Shown here one piece after another: positions 25,721 to 33,826 of a stretch of 64,000 nt of DNA. Origin of the DNA: JABIBT01 sp964481835 (GTDB taxonomy: Archaea; Nanobdellota; Nanobdellia; SCGC-AAA011-G17; PNOQ01); NCBI GenBank assembly GCA_964481835.1, contig CAYZTT010000001.1:1-64000 (forward strand). The letters are read 5' to 3'. The notes below the pieces were generated by a model. The model did not search any database and was not told the DNA's origin. It worked only from the letters and a program-made list of their open reading frames with translations. Positions within the stretch are counted from its first letter, which is position 1; every line of letters begins with the position of its first letter. Both the position numbers and the translations under genes were made by a program.

Positions 25721-26470
25721 ACATAATCTATATTTGCCTGGAGCAGGATTTCCGGCCTTGACAAGTTTTGGTTTGAATTTTTTGTATTTCTCTTTTATTT
25801 TTTTGAAATCCTTTTCATGAACAAACATGTAAATATGTATTTTTCCGTTTTTCTTAAGATATCTTAGTGCTAAATCTAAATAATCTTCTGAATTTTTTGG
25901 GAGAGGCATTATGATTCTATCAAATTTTTTATTTATTTTTGGCAAAACTTTCTTTACATTTCCCTTGAGTGCGTGGACATTGTGAAGTTTGTTGATTTTA
26001 ATGTTTTTTTTGGCATATTTATGGGCATGCTTGTTTATCTCTATCCCGTAAACCTTCTTAGCATTGGTATTCTTCCCTATCACCAAACCAAACGGCATAA
26101 CTCCTGAGAACATGACTAAAACCTCTTCTCCTTTTTTTACTAGCTTTGATACCCTAAGTCGTTCATTACTTGATCTTGGAGAGAAATATGCCTTTTCTGG
26201 ATTTATTTTTATTAGAACTCCTGATTCCTTATGGATTGTTTCTTTTCTTTTTTCTCCAGCCAAGATTTTTAACTTGGGGGTCCTGTATTTTCCGGAATAG
26301 AATTTAGATTTTTTTGCTACTACTTTTATGTTTTTTATTTTCTTAAGTAAATAATTTCCAACCTCTTTTTCTTTTTTCTTTAGCTCTTTTGGGAATTCTG
26401 AGAAAATCAATATATCTCCAACTATGTCAAATGACTTTGGTATTTTCTTGATTTCTGTACTAGTGAGCAT
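25703..26470 (-). CDS. trm5: tRNA (guanine37-N1)-methyltransferase, Trm5 family
   Basis: 255 residues, shorter than most Trm5 proteins, with a reduced N-terminal region. Family marks: KINPEKAYFSPRSSNERLR, the SAM-binding segment VMFSGVMPFGLVIG, and MPLPKNSEDYLDLAL (the NPPxxP-like position), then PAPGKYRLCLDL. It makes m1G37 (or wyosine precursors), which prevents frameshifting. Basic and lysine-rich. Convergent overlap with the HerA-like gene. Confidence 0.9.
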   Translation of the reverse strand: MLTSTEIKKIPKSFDIVGDILIFSEFPKELKKKEKEVGNYLLKKIKNIKVVAKKSKFYSGKYRTPKLKILAGEKRKETIHKESGVLIKINPEKAYFSPRSSNERLRVSKLVKKGEEVLVMFSGVMPFGLVIGKNTNAKKVYGIEINKHAHKYAKKNIKINKLHNVHALKGNVKKVLPKINKKFDRIIMPLPKNSEDYLDLALRYLKKNGKIHIYMFVHEKDFKKIKEKYKKFKPKLVKAGNPAPGKYRLCLDLKV

Positions 26471-26541
26471 AATCTCTATTAAATTAAATAGTTTATAATA
26501 ATTTCCGATAGTTTTAAATATAAATTTTCTTTGAATTGATT

Positions 26542-26931
26542 ATGGATAAAAAGGGTGCATTTGTCTGGCCGAGAAGTTTTATATGGGTACTAATTGGTGC
26601 CATTTTCCTCTATTTGGGGTTAATGCCCTTTTTCGATGTATTCCCATATAACTTTGAAATCGGAGAGGAACTTTTGCGGTTAATTATTGTCATAGTAGGT
26701 ATTTTAATTTTAATTGAATCTTTTAAGAGGGAAAGGGGATTCAGGAATTTTATGTGGATTATTGTAGGAATCGTTATTGCTGCTTTTGGGATTTATATCT
26801 TTTTGATGGGGATAAATGTCACCTTGCCATTTGAATTTGATATAAGTGATGTTGTGTTACAAGTTATATTGATCTTATTTTCACTCTACCTTGTCTGGGG
26901 ATCATTTGGGCAAGTAAAAATAGTCGAATAA
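26542..26931 (+). CDS. Four-helix membrane protein (129 aa)
   Basis: 129 residues from ATG 26542; TTTAAATATAAAT (26512-26524) lies ~25 bp upstream, so an apparent TTG start two codons earlier is unlikely. Four hydrophobic helices (~11-29, 40-58, 68-90, 100-120) with short charged loops. Family not recognised. It is followed after one base by the CNNM-type gene, suggesting a functional or assembly partner (inference). Confidence 0.62.
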   Translation: MDKKGAFVWPRSFIWVLIGAIFLYLGLMPFFDVFPYNFEIGEELLRLIIVIVGILILIESFKRERGFRNFMWIIVGIVIAAFGIYIFLMGINVTLPFEFDISDVVLQVILILFSLYLVWGSFGQVKIVE

Positions 26932-26932
26932 A

Positions 26933-28162
26933 ATGCTATTAACTCAAATAATAATACTGATTGTACTCATCTTTCTGTCTGCATTCTTTTCTGGAATTGA
27001 AACTGCCTTGGTTTCCTTGAATATGGTTAAAGTTAGGGCACTGGTTAAGCAGAAGAAACGAGGATCAAAGGCGCTGTTTAGATTAAAACAAGACCCCCAT
27101 AAGATGATAATTACAATTCTAATTGGAAATAATCTTGTTAATATTGGTGCGGCATCATTTGCAACGGTAGTTTTTACTCAGCTTTTTGGCTCTAGCGGTG
27201 TTGGAATAGCTACTGGAGTTATGACTTTCCTTATCTTGGTATTTGGAGAAATTACTCCAAAAACACTTGCTTCCCAGAATGCAGAAAAAGTATCACTAGC
27301 AGTTGCGAAACCTGTAGAGGTTCTCTCTTATGCTTTATCCCCCTTGGTCTATATTTTTGGTTTGATTGCAAAATTGGCTACCAAGCTGTTTGGAGGGGAT
27401 AAAGAAAAACTTTCTGAAGAAGAATTAAGGACTATTGTGACAATGGGCCGGAGGGAGGGGATATTGAGTAGAGAATCCGCGGATATGATGCATAATGTTT
27501 TGAAATTTGAAGGTACAAGGGCCACCCAAATTATGACACCTCGGTTGGAAATTGAGATGTTAAATGCAGAAGATACCCTGGGGAAGGTAATTGATTTTGT
27601 TGCAAAGAGCCCTTATTCGAGATTCCCCGTTTATCATAAGAATAAAGATAACATTATTGGCATTGTGGATGTTGATGATATCCTTACTTATGTCAAAGAT
27701 AATAGAATGGGGGTAAGGGTGAGAAGATTGAAGAAACATGTCCACTTAGTTCCGGAGAGTGAAGAAATTGATGATATTTTGGAGCATTTTGAGGGAAGGC
27801 ATGTTCCGATGGCCATTGTTAAAAATAAAAATAAAAAGGTTGTAGGATTAGTGACCGTAGAAGATATTTTAGAGGAAATTGTAGGGGACATTTTTGATAA
27901 AAGTGAAAGGAAGAAAGCGAGGGTAAAAAGAATCAATAGGAAATTAATACGGGCAGATGCAAAGGCTTCTGTTGAAGAAATTAACAATCTCCTACATTTA
28001 GGAGTAAGAGTTAGGCACTTTGATACACTTGCAGGCTATCTCGAGAGGAAACTGGGAAGAGTTCCAAGAAAAGGGGAAAAAATTAAATTAAAGAAGGCTA
28101 TTATTACTGTGCATAAAATTAGAGACCATAGGATAGAGAGCTTTAATATAAGGAAAGTTTAG
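26933..28162 (+). CDS. CNNM/CorC-type membrane protein (DUF21, CBS pair, CorC_HlyC)
   Basis: 409 residues. N-terminal DUF21 (CNNM) membrane domain (~1-160) includes FFSGIETALVSLN and TPKTLASQNAEK. A CBS pair follows (~185-310), with IMTPRLEIEML, SRFPVYHKNKDNIIG and VVGLVTVEDILEEIVGDI. The C-terminal CorC_HlyC domain (~325-409) has HFDTLAGYL. These proteins are linked to Mg2+/Co2+ efflux or homeostasis in bacteria and archaea. It starts one base after the upstream small membrane gene. Confidence 0.93.
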   Translation: MLLTQIIILIVLIFLSAFFSGIETALVSLNMVKVRALVKQKKRGSKALFRLKQDPHKMIITILIGNNLVNIGAASFATVVFTQLFGSSGVGIATGVMTFLILVFGEITPKTLASQNAEKVSLAVAKPVEVLSYALSPLVYIFGLIAKLATKLFGGDKEKLSEEELRTIVTMGRREGILSRESADMMHNVLKFEGTRATQIMTPRLEIEMLNAEDTLGKVIDFVAKSPYSRFPVYHKNKDNIIGIVDVDDILTYVKDNRMGVRVRRLKKHVHLVPESEEIDDILEHFEGRHVPMAIVKNKNKKVVGLVTVEDILEEIVGDIFDKSERKKARVKRINRKLIRADAKASVEEINNLLHLGVRVRHFDTLAGYLERKLGRVPRKGEKIKLKKAIITVHKIRDHRIESFNIRKV

Positions 28163-29157
28163 AACCAATTGTCTAATTCTTTTTGCTGTTTTGGCTGTAA
28201 TCTTTCTAATAACTTATCGACCCTTTCTTCCGAAAAATCACGTTTTAGAAGTATCTTTTTTATTTTATCTAAATCTGGTTCTTTCCATTTTAGTTGGTAA
28301 TTCTTCATGATTGGCATACTCTTGAAAGTTGCATAAACTTTTTTCCAATCAAATTCGGCTTCTACGTTGGCGAAGATCTTTTCAAATGATTTGTGCTCTT
28401 GGACAAGTTTTAGGGCCGTTTTGGGGCCTATTCTTTTTACTCCGCCTGGATTATAATCAGTGCCAACTAATATTGATAGTGCCAATAGTTGGTCTTGGTT
28501 TATTTTCATATTTTTCAGAACATCTCTCAGTTCTATCATTTCTGGGTGAACGGATACGTACATTCCTTTTATCTTCCTTTTTGGGGACACTGTAATGTTT
28601 TTTATCATTCTTGGTGCGTTGTATAATAGAGAATCATGATCTTGGGAAACTATTGCGTAAACATCTCCCTTTTCGGCCATAAATGCGGCCTGTGCTTCAG
28701 CTTCAGAGGGGGCCCGGATTGTTGGCAAGCCTAATGCCTTGACAAACTCTTCGGATTCCTTTACGATATCTTTTGTAATCCTTATTGATTGTTTTTTGTA
28801 TTTTGCAATTGATTCTGTGTCTTCTTCTTCGATTGCCTCTTTAAGTTTTTCTTCAGCTTTCTTTTTTCTTTTTTCCCTAATCTGGGATTCCCCAAATTTG
28901 GCTTCTGGAGGCTTTCCGTCAAAAACAAATGCTAACTTGATTCCTTGTTCCATTAGTTTTGGAATTCTGGTAGAAATTCCCATGATGTGAGATGTAACGT
29001 TCTTATTGCTATCCATTAAGGGGGTTCCATCTGGCTGCCTTATTGAAGATAAAAATTGGTAGATTACCGGAGAGGCATCTATTGCTAGTTTTTTTCCTTT
29101 TAATTCTTGTAGAGAAATTTCTTTTTTTGGAATTAATTCAGAGATTGCTATTCCCAT
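28159..29157 (-). CDS. fen: Flap endonuclease FEN1
   Basis: 332 residues. The N-terminal XPG block has LAIDASPVIYQFL and FVFDGKPPEAKF. The internal block has APSEAEAQAAFM and VSQDHDSLLYNAPRMIKNI, and the helix-hairpin-helix region has LVGTDYNPGGVKRIGPKTALKLV. The C-terminus QKELDNWF resembles a PCNA-interacting peptide. It removes 5' flaps during Okazaki maturation and repair. It lies 31 bases downstream of polB on the same strand, so the two are likely co-transcribed. Confidence 0.97.
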   Translation of the reverse strand: MGIAISELIPKKEISLQELKGKKLAIDASPVIYQFLSSIRQPDGTPLMDSNKNVTSHIMGISTRIPKLMEQGIKLAFVFDGKPPEAKFGESQIREKRKKKAEEKLKEAIEEEDTESIAKYKKQSIRITKDIVKESEEFVKALGLPTIRAPSEAEAQAAFMAEKGDVYAIVSQDHDSLLYNAPRMIKNITVSPKRKIKGMYVSVHPEMIELRDVLKNMKINQDQLLALSILVGTDYNPGGVKRIGPKTALKLVQEHKSFEKIFANVEAEFDWKKVYATFKSMPIMKNYQLKWKEPDLDKIKKILLKRDFSEERVDKLLERLQPKQQKELDNWF

Positions 29158-29188
29158 AGAAAAGAAAAGCGCGAGATTTATTTAAAGG

Positions 29189-31501
29189 TTATGAATAGCC
29201 AAATAAGGTAGATTGTGTTGATCCTTTAATTAGGTCCTCAAAAGCTATGTTAAAGAAGGAGAGTACTGTATCTGCAATTGGTTTTATTTGTTTTTCTATG
29301 TAATGATCATAATCTATATCATGTTTTAACAGCTGTATTGGCTCCGGACCCGAAGTAGTCATATAATATTCTATTGTGCTTGATTCTAATTTTTTTAGTT
29401 TTCTGGCTGCCTTCACATGGGGAGGGGTTGTTTTAGTATATTCTTCTAGGTCCTTCCTGATTGATTTTCGATATACTAAATCTTCGTCATACTTGCCCTT
29501 TTGTATATCTTCTACGAATTTTTTAATGAATTTAGTAACTTCTTCCTTATGAAATATTTTGTCCAATAGCTCTTGTTGGAATTTCTTGGCTGCGTTTGTC
29601 CAGTCAGATCTTACTGTCTCAAGACCCACTATGTCTAATTTTTCCTTTCCATCTTTTTTAAGCAGGCCAGCATATCTCTTTTTAGCTCCAGCCTCTCCGC
29701 CCCTTATCTTTGGCATTAGGAATCTTAAGTATAATTTCTCATATTCTAATTCTAAATTGGATTCTCGGCGGTATTCTTCCTTTATGTGTTTTTTATAGAA
29801 CTCATTTATTTCCTTCTCTAGCTTTTTACCTATTTGATCTGCTTTTGTTTCGGATTTCTCTTTTGTATCTACAAATACTGAATCTGTATCGGAGTATATC
29901 ACATTATATCCAAGCTCTTCTACCTTCTGTGCGGTTTGTTTGATTATGTGTCTCCCAAACCCGGTTAGGCCATTTGCCATTTTTAAGTTGTAGAATCTAC
30001 AAGTGGGATTGGCTAAGACTCCCCAGAATGAAAGCATAATTATTTTTATTGCTTGTATTGCCAACTTATTTTTCTTTTTCTTGGCTTTATCTCTCTCGCC
30101 CCATATCTTCTCCAATATGCCGGGCAATATGCCTTCTTTTGAGATATCAAAGTATGTTTTATTTGGTGCCCCTATAAATCCTTTTTTCTTTTTTTCTGAA
30201 AATGTATATGGATCTATGTTGAATGTTCTAATCATTGAGGGGTATAGGGACTTAAAATCTAAAACAATTAAATTGTCATAAATTCCCGGGGCAGAACTCA
30301 TTACGTATCCTCCCTTTATTCTGGCCTCTCGTTCTGGGTTTATTGTTGTTGGAGCAACCAGTTTCCTTTCTTTTGTTTTTTGTAGATACAAGAAATCCAG
30401 GGAAGATATGGAGGCATTTACCCTATCTAAAGACATCCCGGTCAATAGAGACCGTTGTATTGCCAAATCAATAAGATTTGCCTCTGTTACTATTCGGTAG
30501 GCTAATTCTGAATCTAGTATATTATATTCAATTAACTTTTTTTGGTCCTCTTTAAACAATCTATCAATTTCATTATATTTTTGTTTCCCGGTATCTTTGA
30601 TTAATTTTCCTACCCCTAATAGACTCTCTGCAGCAGTATCTAATTTATAATTCTCGAGTTTTATGAATGAAGATTTTGTTAGGTCAATTCCATCCAATAC
30701 TACGCGCCCAGGCATATCTGCTTTGCTTGTTCTGAAGAAGTTAGTTTCTAACCTTAGTTTTGTTGGAGTGTTTTCTCTCCCGAGATCGAAAGGTATTTTA
30801 TGTTTCTTGAATTTATCTCTTAAATATTGTAAATCAAAATCGATTACGTTCCAACCGGTGACTATATCCGGATCCAAGTCTAAAACTGCTTCCCTGAATT
30901 TTTCTAATAATTCTGCCTCATTTTTGCAGGATACGGCCCGTGGAACTTTGTCTTTTGAGATAATAAATGCTTTCTCATAATTTTTAGAGTATAGCGAGAT
31001 ACAATATATTTTTTTCCCGGCTTTATCCGATTCAATATCAAAGGAAAGTATCTTCAAGTTTTTTGGAACATAATCTGTTGATTTTAAATCCGGATCCTTG
31101 TATATCCTATCAATTGTTTCATTCCCTTCATAGTCGCCATCAATTTCTAGGGAACCTTGTATATTGTTATCTATCAGGAATCTGATTGGAAATCTTATAT
31201 CTGATTCATATGTCTTAATCTTTGCATCCTCTAATTCCCTTCGTATATCTGAAACATCTTTTGGAAATCCAATTACTAGTTTTGCCATAGGCTCTTCTTG
31301 AAAATTTGTAAAATCGGTTTTTTCTGATTTGAATTCGGCTAGTTTTTTTGCTTTGCTTAAATCACTTGACTTTATGTAGAAGTATGGTTTGAATTTGTTT
31401 ATAGTCAAGAAAGATTGGTTGTTTTCTAATCTGCCATAGAGTAAGACATACGGTTCTCCGTTTATTATACGGTAGGTGGGATAAATAATAAAACCTTTCA
31501 T
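29189..31501 (-). CDS. polB: Family B DNA polymerase
   Basis: 770 residues, no intein. The 3'-5' exonuclease domain has LSFDIESDK (Exo I) and GWNVIDFDLQYL (Exo II). The polymerase motifs are DFKSLYPSMIRTFNI (A), KIIMLSFWGVLANP (B) and YSDTDSVFVDT (C). The C-terminal tail QSTLFGYS resembles a PIP box for PCNA. It acts as a replicative or repair polymerase beside PolD, whose subunits are at the right end of the window. Followed by fen. Confidence 0.97.
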   Translation of the reverse strand: MKGFIIYPTYRIINGEPYVLLYGRLENNQSFLTINKFKPYFYIKSSDLSKAKKLAEFKSEKTDFTNFQEEPMAKLVIGFPKDVSDIRRELEDAKIKTYESDIRFPIRFLIDNNIQGSLEIDGDYEGNETIDRIYKDPDLKSTDYVPKNLKILSFDIESDKAGKKIYCISLYSKNYEKAFIISKDKVPRAVSCKNEAELLEKFREAVLDLDPDIVTGWNVIDFDLQYLRDKFKKHKIPFDLGRENTPTKLRLETNFFRTSKADMPGRVVLDGIDLTKSSFIKLENYKLDTAAESLLGVGKLIKDTGKQKYNEIDRLFKEDQKKLIEYNILDSELAYRIVTEANLIDLAIQRSLLTGMSLDRVNASISSLDFLYLQKTKERKLVAPTTINPEREARIKGGYVMSSAPGIYDNLIVLDFKSLYPSMIRTFNIDPYTFSEKKKKGFIGAPNKTYFDISKEGILPGILEKIWGERDKAKKKKNKLAIQAIKIIMLSFWGVLANPTCRFYNLKMANGLTGFGRHIIKQTAQKVEELGYNVIYSDTDSVFVDTKEKSETKADQIGKKLEKEINEFYKKHIKEEYRRESNLELEYEKLYLRFLMPKIRGGEAGAKKRYAGLLKKDGKEKLDIVGLETVRSDWTNAAKKFQQELLDKIFHKEEVTKFIKKFVEDIQKGKYDEDLVYRKSIRKDLEEYTKTTPPHVKAARKLKKLESSTIEYYMTTSGPEPIQLLKHDIDYDHYIEKQIKPIADTVLSFFNIAFEDLIKGSTQSTLFGYS

Positions 31502-31551
31502 GTTTTGATGTATTTGGTTAGGTTTTTAAATGTTTTATTATTACAGATAGT

Positions 31552-32424
31552 ATGAAAGATTGGATCAAAGCGGGGGAGATCGCTGCAGAGGCTAGAGAGT
31601 ATGGCAAGAAATTAATAAAGCCGGGGAAATCTCATTTGGATGTAACAGAGAAGATTGAAGCCAAAATTCTAGAGCTTGGGGGAAGAATTGCGTTTCCTAC
31701 TCAAATGTCCTTAAATCATGTTGCTGCACATTATACTGCCCTCCTCAATAAAGATATTGAATTTAAGGAAGGGGATTTAATTAAATTAGATCTTGGAGTC
31801 CATATAGATGGGGCCATAGGAGATACAGCTGTTAGTGTTGATTTGGGAGATAATAAGAAACTAGTGAAGGCAAGTGAAAATGCCTTAAGTGCTGCATTAG
31901 AAATCATCAAGCCAGGATTAGAGATAAGAGAGATTGGAAAGGCAATACATTCTGAAATAACTCAACTGGGGTTTGCCCCTGTGAAAAATCTCGGTGGCCA
32001 TGGGCTAGATAAATACCAGATACATACTAGTCCAACAATTCCAAACTATGATAATGGAGATTCAAGCAAATTGGAGAACGGTCAAATAATTGCAATAGAA
32101 CCATTTGCTAGCAGTGGAAGTGGGTTGGTAGGTGAAGGAAACCCCTCCGAGATATTTCAATTGATGAACCCTAAAAATATTAGAAATCAAAATGCTAGAT
32201 TAATATTGAGATATATTTCAGAAGAATATAAAACATTGCCATTTGCAAAGCGGCAATTATTAAATAAGTTTAATAAATTGCAGATTGCTACCGGCCTTGT
32301 TGCTTTGAAAAGAGAGGGGATATTACATGAATATGGAACTTTACCTGAAAGGGTCAAGGATTCAATGGTTAGTCAGACGGAACACACCGTAATTGTTGGG
32401 GAAAAAATAACAACAAAAATATGA
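31552..32424 (+). CDS. map: Methionine aminopeptidase, type II
   Basis: 290 residues, pita-bread fold. Metal-ligand motifs are visible: DLGVHIDGAIGDTAV (two Asp), GGHGLDKYQIH (His) and ALE/IAIEPFAS (Glu), and the C-terminal Glu in MVSQTEHTVIV. The helical insert between the last two motifs marks the type II (archaeal/eukaryotic) form. It removes N-terminal Met from new proteins. TTTTTAAATG lies ~25 bp upstream. The stop overlaps the Dus start by 4 bases. Confidence 0.97.
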   Translation: MKDWIKAGEIAAEAREYGKKLIKPGKSHLDVTEKIEAKILELGGRIAFPTQMSLNHVAAHYTALLNKDIEFKEGDLIKLDLGVHIDGAIGDTAVSVDLGDNKKLVKASENALSAALEIIKPGLEIREIGKAIHSEITQLGFAPVKNLGGHGLDKYQIHTSPTIPNYDNGDSSKLENGQIIAIEPFASSGSGLVGEGNPSEIFQLMNPKNIRNQNARLILRYISEEYKTLPFAKRQLLNKFNKLQIATGLVALKREGILHEYGTLPERVKDSMVSQTEHTVIVGEKITTKI

Positions 32425-33341
32425 AATTTAAATCTAAAGTTTTTTTAGCACCAATGGTGGATGTGACTGATGTTTCATTTAGGCTTATATGTAAAAAATA
32501 TGGTGCAGGGCTAACTTTTACGGAAATGTTGTCTTCGATTGCATTAGCTAGAAAGAATAGTTCTACTTTGAAATTATTTGATGTGGTTAAGGGGGAAAGC
32601 CCTATTGGGGTGCAATTAATGGGGCAGAATATCGACGAAATAAAAAAAGCTATTAAGATTGTTGAGAAAAAAGTGGATTTAATTGATTTTAATTTTGGGT
32701 GTCCTGTTCAAAAAATTGTTAACCAGGGATGTGGGGCTGCATTATTGAAAAGGCCTGAGAAGATTAGAGAAATTTTAAGAGAAGCCGTAAACTCTACTAA
32801 GAAACCCATTAGTTGTAAGATCCGTGCAGGGTGGGATAGGCGCAGCATTAATGCTATTGAGATTGCTAAAATAGCGGAAGAAGAGGGGTGTTCCTTTATT
32901 ACGGTCCATGGAAAGACAAAATCCCAGGATCGCGGGAGTAAAGCAGATTGGAAGATAATTAAAGAAGTCAAAGAAAGTGTTAAAATTCCTGTAATTGGTA
33001 ATGGGGGAATTAATTCCCCAGAAGATGCAAAAAGAATGTTTGAAGAGACTGGATGCGATTATGTTATGATTGGAAGGGAGGCCTCTAGAAACCCTTTCAT
33101 TTTCAAGCAAGTAAATGATTATTTAGAGAGGGGAGATTACAAGGAAATAACTAGAAAGGATAAAATTAGAGTTTTTAAGGAATATCTTGAACTGGCAGAA
33201 AAACATAAACCTAGATTTAGATACATTAAAGATCATGCCCTCTATCTGAGCAGAGGATTTAAGGGGAGTAAAGATATTAGAAGAGAAATAAGTCAGGCTA
33301 AAACTGTTTCTGAAATCAAAAAAGTATTACAAATAAAATAA
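32421..33341 (+). CDS. dus: tRNA-dihydrouridine synthase
   Basis: 306 residues, FMN-dependent TIM barrel. Family marks: LAPMVDVTDVSFRL, IDFNFGCPVQKIVNQGCGAALL with the catalytic Cys, SCKIRAGWD, ITVHGKTKSQDRGSKADW, IGNGGINSPEDA and MIGREASRNPF. It reduces uridines in the tRNA D-loop or neighbouring positions. The ATG overlaps the map stop (ATGA), a translationally coupled pair. Confidence 0.96.
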   Translation: MKFKSKVFLAPMVDVTDVSFRLICKKYGAGLTFTEMLSSIALARKNSSTLKLFDVVKGESPIGVQLMGQNIDEIKKAIKIVEKKVDLIDFNFGCPVQKIVNQGCGAALLKRPEKIREILREAVNSTKKPISCKIRAGWDRRSINAIEIAKIAEEEGCSFITVHGKTKSQDRGSKADWKIIKEVKESVKIPVIGNGGINSPEDAKRMFEETGCDYVMIGREASRNPFIFKQVNDYLERGDYKEITRKDKIRVFKEYLELAEKHKPRFRYIKDHALYLSRGFKGSKDIRREISQAKTVSEIKKVLQIK

Positions 33342-33351
33342 AAAAGAAAAA

Positions 33352-33780
33352 TTATTTGCCCCATGCAAATACCCCTAGCATAATTAAATTAACTATGGGG
33401 ATTACCATGAGAATTCCTTGCCATCCTTCTCTCTTGATGCTTTCTGCTACTTTCCACCACCAAAATGCTGAAACCACTAGGAATGCTAGTCCGCCTACTG
33501 CTGGGATAAAGTATAGCAATAATGCGAAGATATGCCACCAGGGTTGTTTAGCAATCTGGATTATTAGAAAAATATTGGCGATTGGGATCCATGCAAGCCA
33601 GCCATTTGGAGTCTTTGTTTTCTTTGCGATAGCCATTAGTGCCAATGCACTATAAATATAAACGGCTAAGAAAATCAATAAGAAAACAAGTGCCATTGCG
33701 GTTAGTGCAGCCAGTATAGCTGCCATGTCTCCTGTTGAGAGCGCCATGACGAAATCGTTAATTGCGAATTCTTCGGCCAA
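33352..33780 (-). CDS. DUF5684-like membrane protein
   Basis: 142 residues with four hydrophobic helices. Start codon TTG at 33780, fixed by a perfect GGAGGTGA Shine-Dalgarno 5 bases upstream. The pattern AKKTKTPNGWLAWIPIANIFLIIQIAKQPWW and the closing WQGILMVIPIVNLIMLGVFAWGK match DUF5684-type proteins of unknown function. The strong ribosome site suggests high expression. Confidence 0.75.
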   Translation of the reverse strand: MAEEFAINDFVMALSTGDMAAILAALTAMALVFLLIFLAVYIYSALALMAIAKKTKTPNGWLAWIPIANIFLIIQIAKQPWWHIFALLLYFIPAVGGLAFLVVSAFWWWKVAESIKREGWQGILMVIPIVNLIMLGVFAWGK

Positions 33781-33826
33781 TGTTTCACCTCCTTAAATAA
33801 AATATAAAGAAAAATAGTTTTTAAAA